A stretch of DNA of 5,395 nt from PALSA-607 sp036510735. GTDB lineage: Bacteria; Actinomycetota; Actinomycetes; Acidothermales; Acidothermaceae. Positions 1-5,213 of the stretch are shown here, one piece after another; position 1 is the first letter of the stretch; the number at the start of each line of letters is the position of its first letter. The notes beneath the pieces are model-generated. The model was not told where the DNA came from. It ran no database searches and was given only the letters and a program-made list of their open reading frames with translations. Position numbers and translations under genes: made by a program. Location of the stretch: assembly GCA_036510735.1 (NCBI GenBank), contig DATCDK010000234.1, positions 1 to 5,395 on the forward strand, written 5' to 3'.

Positions 1-144
1 TCGGCCAACGCAGACTCCCGGCCCCTTGAAGATGAGCACGCACATGTCGCGGCCGATGCCGCCACCCCCCGATGGGACGGACAACGCCTCGATCATCGCT
101 ACGCGAGCAGCGTCTTGGCCCAGCGTCGACAGGTCACCAGCTGA
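1..144 (+). CDS. Partial C-terminal end of a possible DUF222/13E12-type HNH protein
   Basis: An open frame enters from the left edge and runs 47 codons to a TGA at 142-144; its start lies outside the window. Its last half contains Thr-Pro-Arg-Trp-Asp-Gly-Gln-Arg-Leu-Asp, then Tyr-Ala and Val-Leu-Ala. This resembles the tail after the HNH nuclease domain in the actinobacterial DUF222/13E12 repeat family, where a W-x-G-x-x-x-D-x-x-Y-A-x-x-V-L pattern is common. No catalytic HNH residue is visible, so function cannot be confirmed. About 70% of its third codon positions are G or C, lower than expected for a well-conserved gene in this genome, so a decayed remnant is possible. The opposite strand is also open here and is an alternative reading. 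The family call rests on remembered sequence style only. Confidence 0.35.
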   Translation, partial: SANADSRPLEDEHAHVAADAATPRWDGQRLDHRYASSVLAQRRQVTS

Positions 145-233
145 GACCGCAGCCGTGATGCATTGGCCACCTGTGTGAAGCTGCGGAGACGAAGGCCCGG
201 TCGGGCGTCGCGGGGGAAGACCAACGCCGCGGG

Positions 234-250
234 TAGTTTGGTCGGTCATG
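234..250 (+). promoter_or_regulatory. Candidate -10 element for a leaderless oxidoreductase transcript
   Basis: TAGTTT at 234-239 fits the actinobacterial -10 pattern TANNNT and ends 8 bases before the ATG at 248. No convincing Shine-Dalgarno precedes this ATG. Transcription starting at or next to the A of ATG would give a leaderless mRNA, a common arrangement in mycobacteria. No clear -35 hexamer is visible, and the assignment is inferred from spacing alone. Confidence 0.3.
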
Positions 251-1270
251 AAGAAGAACATTGGATTCTTGTCGTTCGGCCATTGGACGCCGTTACCCCA
301 CTCGCAGACGCGGTCGGCCTCAGACGCGTTGCTGCAGTCCATTGACCTTGCAGTGGCCGCCGAGGAACTCGGTGCGGACGGCGCGTACTACCGGGTACAC
401 CATTTCGCCAATCAGCTTGCCTCGCCTTTCCCGCTGCTCGCGGCAGTCGGCGCCAGAACTCACCGGATCGAGATCGGGACTGCCGTCATCGATATGCGGT
501 ACGAGAACCCGTACTACATGGCTGAAGACGCCGGCGCTGCCGATCTCATCGCGGCTGGGCGACTCCAGCTCGGGATTAGCCGTGGCTCGCCCGAGCAAGT
601 CATCGACGGCTTCCGCTACTTCGGCTATGTCCCTGCCGAGGGCACCGATGCGGCCGATATGGCCCGTGAACACACCCGGGTCTTCCTCGACCTCTTGCGC
701 GGGGAGGGGTTCGCCGAGCCGAACCCGCGGCCGATGTTCGCGAACCCGCCGGGACTCCTTCGTGTCGAGCCGCATTCCGAGGGCTTGCGCGAGCGGATCT
801 GGTGGGGTGCCGGCACCCGGAAGACGGCCGAGTGGACCGCCGAGCAGGGTATGAACCTGATGAGCTCGACGCTTCTCAGCGAGGACACCGGGGTGCCGTT
901 CCATCAGCTGCAGGCCGAGCAGATCGACCGGTTCCGTACAGCCTGGACCAACGCTGGCCACGAGCGCGCCCCCCGCGTGTCCGTGAGCCGCAGTATCTTC
1001 CCGATCGTCAGCGACCTTGACCGCGCGTACTTCGGCCGCGAAGGCGACTCGGAGGACCAAGTTGGCTACCTCGACGGCGGTAAGGCGCGCTTCGGCAAGA
1101 CGTATGCCGGTGAGCCCGACCCGCTCATCGAGCAACTCGCCCAGGATGAGGCGATCGCTGCCGCCGACACGCTGCTGCTGACGATCCCGAACCAGCTAGG
1201 TGTCGACTACTGCGCGCACGTCCTCGATTCGCTGCTGCGTGATGTCGCGCCGGCCCTTGGCTGGCGCTGA
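248..1270 (+). CDS. LLM-class flavin- or F420-dependent oxidoreductase (luciferase-like)
   Basis: This 340-residue protein belongs to the bacterial luciferase-like monooxygenase superfamily: cytosolic TIM-barrel enzymes that use FMN or coenzyme F420 to oxidise or reduce small organic substrates. The N-terminus (Lys-Lys-Asn-Ile-Gly-Phe-Leu-Ser-Phe-Gly-His-Trp) is the first barrel strand. A G-A-D-G-A-Y-Y-R-V-H-H-F segment at residues 42-53 matches the family's conserved His-His region, and IEIGTAVIDM (74-83) followed by GRLQLGISRGSP (104-115) is the typical core leading to the substrate and cofactor pocket. IWWGAG (184-189) and the C-terminal PNQLGVDYCAHVLDSLL (314-330) also fit, and the length is normal for the family. 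The ATG at 248 is chosen because the family-like sequence begins exactly there; it lacks a good ribosome binding site and may be leaderless. The substrate, and the choice between FMN and F420, cannot be read from the sequence. A hairpin follows the stop, and the next gene is a cation ATPase in the same direction. Confidence 0.93.
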   Translation: MKKNIGFLSFGHWTPLPHSQTRSASDALLQSIDLAVAAEELGADGAYYRVHHFANQLASPFPLLAAVGARTHRIEIGTAVIDMRYENPYYMAEDAGAADLIAAGRLQLGISRGSPEQVIDGFRYFGYVPAEGTDAADMAREHTRVFLDLLRGEGFAEPNPRPMFANPPGLLRVEPHSEGLRERIWWGAGTRKTAEWTAEQGMNLMSSTLLSEDTGVPFHQLQAEQIDRFRTAWTNAGHERAPRVSVSRSIFPIVSDLDRAYFGREGDSEDQVGYLDGGKARFGKTYAGEPDPLIEQLAQDEAIAAADTLLLTIPNQLGVDYCAHVLDSLLRDVAPALGWR

Positions 1271-1301
1271 CCAGTCGGTAAAGGTAGTCCGCGACGACTG
1301 G
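1271..1301 (+). terminator. Possible terminator hairpin after the oxidoreductase gene
   Basis: Immediately after the TGA, CCAGTCG (1271-1277) is the exact reverse complement of CGACTGG (1295-1301), giving a 7-bp stem around a 17-base loop. No T-tract follows, which is not unusual in high-GC actinobacteria, but the large loop weakens the call. It would separate the oxidoreductase transcript from the ATPase gene. Confidence 0.3.
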
Positions 1302-1310
1302 GAGCAGTTC

Positions 1311-1323
1311 TGCCTAGTAGGCA
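1311..1323. repeat. Short perfect inverted repeat in the ATPase upstream region
   Basis: TGCCT (1311-1315), a 3-base centre AGT, then AGGCA (1319-1323) form a perfect 5-bp-arm dyad. The loop is too short for a stable hairpin; a binding site for a dimeric regulator of the ATPase gene is possible. A dyad this short can arise by chance. Confidence 0.2.
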
Positions 1324-1340
1324 AGGACCAACGGCCATGA
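1321..1340 (+). promoter_or_regulatory. Weak DosR (DevR)-like box upstream of the ATPase
   Basis: GGACCAACGGCC at 1325-1336 lies within a 20-base frame that matches the mycobacterial DosR consensus TTSGGGACTWWAGTCCCSAA at about 10 of 20 positions, a weak score. It is listed because nearly the same core occurs in the next spacer (4056-4067, opposite strand), and because it overlaps the candidate -35 of the ATPase promoter, where DosR boxes usually lie. The same 9-base core GGACCAACG also occurs inside the oxidoreductase coding region near 945, so chance is a real alternative. Confidence 0.22.
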
Positions 1341-1366
1341 CCTGCGTCCCCCCTGGGCCTTAGCGT
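1337..1366 (+). promoter_or_regulatory. Candidate promoter of the ATPase gene
   Basis: TAGCGT at 1361-1366 fits the TANNNT -10 pattern. ATGACC at 1337-1342, 18 bases upstream, is a fair -35 against TTGACA. A transcript starting near 1373 would leave a short leader holding the Shine-Dalgarno at 1381 but little else, in keeping with translation starting near 1392 rather than at 1518. This is inferred from pattern only. Confidence 0.3.
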
Positions 1367-1380
1367 CTGACTCACGAGGC

Positions 1381-1394
1381 GGAGGGACGTCCTG
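1381..1394 (+). promoter_or_regulatory. Shine-Dalgarno and probable CTG start of the ATPase
   Basis: GGAGG at 1381-1385 is a perfect Shine-Dalgarno core. Six bases later comes CTG (1392-1394), in frame with the ATPase. The frame is open from the TGA at 1368-1370 through to the ATPase stop and contains no ATG, GTG or TTG before 1518. Starting here would add 42 residues, beginning Ser-Thr-Asp-Thr-Glu-Leu after the initiator. The added part ends in a helix-like Pro-Val-Ile-Asp-Val-Leu-Arg-Glu-Leu just before the conserved Gly-Leu-Ser, as is usual in this ATPase class. The GTG at 1518 has only a GGCGG two bases upstream, which is too close to work well. CTG initiation is rare but known in bacteria. 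Confidence 0.5.
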
Positions 1395-1517
1395 AGTACA
1401 GACACAGAACTGGCGTCACGCACACTGCCGCCGCGCTCAGTCGGTGCGAGCGGGATCACGGCTGCCGCGTCTGAGCCGGTCATCGACGTCCTGCGCGAGC
1501 TCGGCGTCACGGCGGAT

Positions 1518-4049
1518 GTGGGCCTGTCGAGCGTCGAGGTCGCGCGGCGGCAAGCGCAATACGGGCCGAATTCTGTCTCGTCGCATCGAGCTCGCCTGCT
1601 GCCCGTGCTGTGGCATCAGCTGCGTTCACCGCTTCTGGTGTTGTTGCTCATCGCGGCAGTCGCGTCGTACTTCGTCGGGGAGAAAAGCGACGCCGTCATC
1701 ATCGACGTCATTGTCGGCTTGTCCGTTGGGCTTGGCTTCGTGAATGAGTATCGGGCCGAGCGCGCAGCTGAAGCGCTGCACGATCAGATTCACCACGAGA
1801 CCATCGTCATCCGTGACGGGCAGCCGGCGTCGGTCGACGTCGCAGCACTGGTACCCGGCGACGTCGTCGAGCTGCGACTCGGCTGTATCGTGCCAGCAGA
1901 CATCCGACTCATCGACGTCACCAACCTTGAGTGCGACGAGTCGATTCTCACCGGTGAATCGCTGCCAGTTGAGAAGGGAATCGGCGCGGTGCCGGCCGGA
2001 ACGGCGCTCGCCGAGCTCGTTGGGTGTGCGTTGATGGGCACCGTCGTGCACGCCGGTAGCGCGTCCGGGGTTGTGGTCACGACCGGTGCTCGCACGGAGT
2101 TCGGCAAGATTGCGGCCGGCCTGGGCACGCACCAACTCGACACGGAATTCCAGGTCGGGCTGCGCAAGTTTTCGATGTTGCTCGTCTACGTCGCCGGTGC
2201 GCTGACGACGTCGATCTTCGTGATCAACGTCGTGCTCCACAAGCCGATCATCGACGCCGCATTATTCTCGTTGGCGATCGCGGTCGGCATCACCCCGCAG
2301 CTCTTACCGGCCGTGGTTTCGACCAGTCTGGCCGCAGGGTCGCGGCGGATGAGCCACCGCAAGGTGCTGGTTAAGCGGCTGGTGTGTATCGAGGACCTCG
2401 GCAATGTCGACGTGTTGTTCACGGACAAGACGGGCACGTTGACACTTGGCCGCATCGACTACATGCGAGCCGTGCCTGCTGTGAGTGGCGCCAGTGCCGA
2501 CGAGGTGCTCCGCTGGGGGCTGCTGTCGACCGAAACCACCGGCACCGACGGGCCTGCGGTCGGCGGCAACCCGCTCGACTCCGCGCTGTGGGAGTCTCCC
2601 GCCGCCGCACCCGAGAGGGCCGCGCTCGCCGGCTACACACGCGTCGGATTGCTGCCCTTTGACCACGAGCGGCGCATGGTCTCCGCGATCGTTCGCGACG
2701 CCGACGGGCGCTTCACGCTGGTCACCAAAGGCGCCCCGGAGAGCGTGCTCGACCGCTGCGTTGATGTTCCGGCTTCGGCTCGCGACGCGCTGGCGGCCGA
2801 ATTCGCTGCCGGCAACCGGGTGGTTGCGGTCGCGTCCCGCACCGTGGCGCAGGCAGCGCAACCGACGCCGGACGATGAGCGGGGATTGTCTCTTGTCGGC
2901 TTACTCGTGTTCCTCGATCCGCCGAAAGACGGCGCAGCCGACGCGCTGCGTCGACTTGCGAACCTCGGCATTGCGGTGAAAGTCGTGACCGGCGACAACG
3001 CGGCGGTCGCGGTCAAGGTGTGCCACGATCTCGGGCTCGATGACGGTGAAGCTCTCACCGGCGCTGATCTCGATGCGTTGGACGACGACGGGCTGGCCGC
3101 TGCGATTGGCCGCACCACTGTGTTCGCCCGCGTCAGCCCTGAAGACAAGGCGCGCATCGTGCGCGTGCAGCGGAGCACGGGCGGAGCGGTTGCGTTCCTC
3201 GGTGATGGTGTGAACGACGCCCTTGCGCTACACGCCGCCGACGTCGGCATCTCGGTTGAGTCAGCCACCGACGTCGCCAAGGACGCCGCCGACGTCATCT
3301 TGCTCGAGAAAGACCTCAACGTGCTTGCCGACGGCGTGGCAGAGGGACGCCGGATCTTCGCCAACACGATCAAGTACGTGCTGATGGGAACGTCGAGCAA
3401 CTTCGGCAACATGTTTTCCGCGGCGGGCGCGTCCCTGTTCCTGAAGTTTCTTCCGATGTTGCCGTCGCAGATCCTGCTCAACAACATGCTCTACGACAGC
3501 AGCCAACTGGCGATTCCAACGGACAACGTCGACGAGGAGCAGTTGCGGCGTCCATCGCATTGGGACATCGGTTTCATCCGCCGCTTCATGATCTTCTTCG
3601 GGCCGTTGAGTTCGGTTTTCGACTTCGTCACCTTCGGTGTCATGTTGTGGGTCTTCCACTCCGGCCCTGCGCAATTTCGCTCAGGGTGGTTCGTCGAGTC
3701 GCTGGCGACGCAGACGCTCGTTATTTTCGCGATTCGCACGCGACGGATTCCTTTCTTCCGCAGTCACCCGAGCCTGCCGCTCACTCTCTCTGCGTTGGCA
3801 GTCGTGGCGGTCGGTGCGGCGCTTCCTGCGACGCCGCTCGCCCATACCTTGGGATTCCAGCCGCTCCCGGCCGGGTTCTTCGTCGCCTTGGCAGGCATGG
3901 TCGTGTGCTACCTCGCGCTGATCGAGGTCGGTAAGCGCTTCTTCTACCGAGCGGCTGCGGCATCGCCCGTGTCAAGACGCCACTACACCCGCCGCCGACA
4001 TCTGCGCCGGCGTGCCGCGTACTTCAGCACTAGCGCGAAACAAGCGTGA
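1518..4049 (+). CDS. mgtA: Magnesium-translocating P-type ATPase (P3B, MgtA/MgtB type)
   Basis: This integral membrane pump uses ATP hydrolysis to move a cation, in this family typically Mg2+ into the cell. From GTG 1518 it has 843 residues; the probable CTG at 1392 would give 885, closer to the roughly 900 usual for MgtA/MgtB. 1518 is listed as the first conventional start. Visible parts (numbered from 1518): N-terminal GLSS..A..YGPN (2-18); M1-M2 about 38-75; actuator loop with TGES (145-148); M3-M4 about 219-270 with ITPQLLP (258-264); phosphorylated Asp303 in DKTGTLT; nucleotide domain with KGAPE (404-408); hinge motifs DPPK (467-470) and TGD (491-493); GDGVNDA (562-568); and six C-terminal membrane segments about 618-806. 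SSNFGNMFS (626-634), NNMLYDSSQLAIPTDN (655-670) and RFMIFFGPLSS (689-699) are diagnostic of the Mg2+ branch rather than Ca2+, heavy-metal or Na+/K+ pumps. Oddities are Gln where MgtA has Glu in M4, and an Arg-rich C-terminal tail (about 807-843). The symbol is family-level; the ion is not proven. Confidence 0.95.
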   Translation: MGLSSVEVARRQAQYGPNSVSSHRARLLPVLWHQLRSPLLVLLLIAAVASYFVGEKSDAVIIDVIVGLSVGLGFVNEYRAERAAEALHDQIHHETIVIRDGQPASVDVAALVPGDVVELRLGCIVPADIRLIDVTNLECDESILTGESLPVEKGIGAVPAGTALAELVGCALMGTVVHAGSASGVVVTTGARTEFGKIAAGLGTHQLDTEFQVGLRKFSMLLVYVAGALTTSIFVINVVLHKPIIDAALFSLAIAVGITPQLLPAVVSTSLAAGSRRMSHRKVLVKRLVCIEDLGNVDVLFTDKTGTLTLGRIDYMRAVPAVSGASADEVLRWGLLSTETTGTDGPAVGGNPLDSALWESPAAAPERAALAGYTRVGLLPFDHERRMVSAIVRDADGRFTLVTKGAPESVLDRCVDVPASARDALAAEFAAGNRVVAVASRTVAQAAQPTPDDERGLSLVGLLVFLDPPKDGAADALRRLANLGIAVKVVTGDNAAVAVKVCHDLGLDDGEALTGADLDALDDDGLAAAIGRTTVFARVSPEDKARIVRVQRSTGGAVAFLGDGVNDALALHAADVGISVESATDVAKDAADVILLEKDLNVLADGVAEGRRIFANTIKYVLMGTSSNFGNMFSAAGASLFLKFLPMLPSQILLNNMLYDSSQLAIPTDNVDEEQLRRPSHWDIGFIRRFMIFFGPLSSVFDFVTFGVMLWVFHSGPAQFRSGWFVESLATQTLVIFAIRTRRIPFFRSHPSLPLTLSALAVVAVGAALPATPLAHTLGFQPLPAGFFVALAGMVVCYLALIEVGKRFFYRAAAASPVSRRHYTRRRHLRRRAAYFSTSAKQA

Positions 4050-4051
4050 CC

Positions 4052-4071
4052 TCGCGGACGTTGGTCCCCTG
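4052..4071 (-). promoter_or_regulatory. DosR (DevR)-like palindromic box in the ATPase-dehydrogenase spacer
   Basis: On the plus strand GGAC-GTTG-GTCCC (4056-4068) matches the half-site arrangement of the DosR consensus TTSGGGACTWWAGTCCCSAA; by hand, 14 of 20 positions agree over 4052-4071. Read on the minus strand the core is GGGACCAACGTCC, close to the GGACCAACGGCC upstream of the ATPase. It sits 77 bases before the dehydrogenase ATG, a plausible operator position. It also forms the left side of a hairpin, so its conservation could instead reflect RNA structure. Confidence 0.33.
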
Positions 4072-4087
4072 GATCCGGGACGTCCGC
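4054..4087 (+). terminator. GC-rich hairpin after the ATPase gene
   Basis: GCGGAC (4054-4059) pairs with GTCCGC (4082-4087), and GTCCC (4064-4068) pairs with GGGAC (4077-4081). Together they give 11 base pairs with a 4-base bulge on the left side and an 8-base loop (4069-4076). It begins four bases after the ATPase stop codon, as expected of a terminator, but no T-tract follows. It overlaps the DosR-like box, so its role as terminator, operator or both is unresolved. Confidence 0.4.
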
Positions 4088-4095
4088 CCGCGCCG

Positions 4096-4121
4096 CAAAT
4101 CGCGAGTAAGAGAGAGATTTG
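4096..4121. repeat. Inverted repeat upstream of the alcohol dehydrogenase
   Basis: CAAATC (4096-4101) and GATTTG (4116-4121) are exact reverse complements separated by 14 bases of purine-rich sequence. The AT-rich arms stand out from the GC-rich surroundings, and the site lies 27 bases before the dehydrogenase ATG, where an operator would fit. It could also be chance. Confidence 0.18.
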
Positions 4122-4136
4122 GGTTACCTACTCATC

Positions 4137-4151
4137 GGGGAGACCGACATG
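4137..4151 (+). promoter_or_regulatory. Ribosome binding site fixing the dehydrogenase start at ATG 4149
   Basis: GGGGAG at 4137-4142 lies 6 bases before ATG 4149. This decides against the in-frame TTG at 4119, which would add ten residues unlike the family N-terminus and has only a GAGAGA purine run upstream. Confidence 0.6.
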
Positions 4152-5195
4152 TTGGCACTCGTTTACCACGGACCAAGCGCGAAGTCTTGGGAAGAGGTTC
4201 CACGCCCGGAGATTGCTGCCGACACCGACGCCATCGTGCGGGTCGACGCCACCACCATCTGCGGAACTGACCTGCACATCCTCAAGGGCGACGTGCCGGC
4301 GATGGTCGACGGCCGCATTATCGGCCACGAAGCAGTCGGCACGGTCGACGCGATCGGCGACGCGGTCAAGAACGTGAAGGTCGGCGACCGAGTCCTGGTC
4401 TCGTGCGTCAGCGCCTGTGGGGCCTGCAGATTCTGCCGCGAGGGCCGGTACGGGCAATGCCTCGGCGGCGGTGGCTGGATCCTCGGCAACGAGATCGACG
4501 GCACGCAGGCCGAGTACGTGCGCGTTCCGTTCGCCGACAACTCGACCTACCCGGTTCCCGCAGGCGTCAGCGACGAAGAACTGCTGATGTTGGCCGACAT
4601 CCTCCCGACCGCCTACGAAGTGGGCGTGCTGAACGGGCAGGTTCGGCCAGGGGACGTCGTTGCGGTGGTCGGCGCCGGACCGATCGGTTTGTCAGCGATC
4701 ACCGGGGCGCGCCTGTTCAGTCCCAGCTTGGTTGTGGCCATCGACTTGGCGGCTACCCGCCTCGACGCCGCGAAGGTCTTTGGCGCCGATGTCGTCGTGA
4801 ACAATGGCGAGCAGGATCCGATTGCTGCGGTACGAGACCTTACGGGAGGACTCGGCGCCGACGTCGTCATCGAGGCGGTTGGGGTCCCCGCAACGTTCGA
4901 ACTCGCGGCTGAACTCGTGCGGCCCGTCGGACGTGTCGCCAACATCGGGGTTCATGGCAAGCCGGTGACGTTGCACTTGGAGCGGCTGTGGTCACGCGAC
5001 GTGACGATTACCACCGGCTTGGTCGACACCTCGTCGATCCCGACGCTACTGAAGCTCGTCGCCAGCCATCAGATCGACGCGGAGCGTTTCGTGACGCATC
5101 GCTTCGGTTTTGACGACTTCATCGAGGCGTACGACGTCTTTGCCCGCGCAAACGAGACCGGCGCGTTGAAAGTCGTCATCACCCGCAACGGCTGA
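4149..5195 (+). CDS. Zinc-dependent alcohol dehydrogenase (formaldehyde-dehydrogenase-like ADH)
   Basis: This 348-residue cytosolic medium-chain dehydrogenase oxidises an alcohol to an aldehyde or ketone, or the reverse, with a nicotinamide cofactor. The GroES-like N-terminal domain carries the catalytic zinc set Cys38, His60-Glu61 (GHE) and probably Asp150, with Thr40 next to the active site. The structural-zinc loop is intact, with Cys90, Cys93, Cys96 and Cys104. The Rossmann domain begins with GAGPIG (175-180). Asp199, at the end of the second strand (VVAIDL), is the acidic residue expected to favour NAD over NADP. The segments CGTDLHILKGDVP, GGGWILGNEIDGTQAEYVR and NIGVHGKPVTLHLE..W match the formaldehyde-dehydrogenase-like ADH subgroup, which includes short-chain and secondary alcohol dehydrogenases. 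The substrate cannot be read from sequence. Length is normal and no truncation is seen. A 99-base spacer with a hairpin separates it from the ATPase, so it probably has its own promoter. It converges on the DsbA-family gene with an 8-base gap. Confidence 0.94.
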   Translation: MLALVYHGPSAKSWEEVPRPEIAADTDAIVRVDATTICGTDLHILKGDVPAMVDGRIIGHEAVGTVDAIGDAVKNVKVGDRVLVSCVSACGACRFCREGRYGQCLGGGGWILGNEIDGTQAEYVRVPFADNSTYPVPAGVSDEELLMLADILPTAYEVGVLNGQVRPGDVVAVVGAGPIGLSAITGARLFSPSLVVAIDLAATRLDAAKVFGADVVVNNGEQDPIAAVRDLTGGLGADVVIEAVGVPATFELAAELVRPVGRVANIGVHGKPVTLHLERLWSRDVTITTGLVDTSSIPTLLKLVASHQIDAERFVTHRFGFDDFIEAYDVFARANETGALKVVITRNG

Positions 5196-5213
5196 CCGCG
5201 AATCTAGCGCGGT
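5195..5213. terminator. Shared hairpin spanning two convergent stop codons
   Basis: ACCGCG (5195-5200) and CGCGGT (5208-5213) are exact reverse complements around a 7-base loop. The stem begins at the last base of the dehydrogenase TGA, and the loop contains the minus-strand TAG (5206-5204). It could terminate both converging transcripts. No T-tract is present on either side and the stem is only 6 bp, so it may be weak. Confidence 0.4.

Noticed and set aside
195..206. Dyad GCCCG-GT-CGGGC upstream of the oxidoreductase.
   Set aside because: Two-base centre and 5-bp arms in GC-rich DNA; it cannot form a hairpin and is too short to call an operator without conservation.
1..249. A minus-strand frame open for 83 codons from an ATG at 249 (sharing CATG with the oxidoreductase ATG) to the left edge.
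   Set aside because: Its first 25 codons are Pro/Arg/Ser-rich with no recognisable domain, its start overlaps the well-supported oxidoreductase start, and open antisense frames are common in high-GC DNA. It is kept only as an alternative to the weak plus-strand call at 1-144.
320..1135. A 271-codon minus-strand open frame inside the oxidoreductase gene.
   Set aside because: It is antisense to a gene with clear family motifs, and its composition is that of a high-GC shadow frame with no domain signs.
2633..3487. A 284-codon minus-strand open frame inside the ATPase gene.
   Set aside because: It is rich in Ser, Ala, Arg and Thr without motifs, and lies antisense to the conserved hinge and GDGVNDA region.
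4119..4148. An in-frame TTG at 4119 as start of the alcohol dehydrogenase.
   Set aside because: ATG 4149 has a well-spaced GGGGAG and matches the family N-terminus (Leu-Ala-Leu-Val-Tyr-His-Gly-Pro); the extra ten residues do not.
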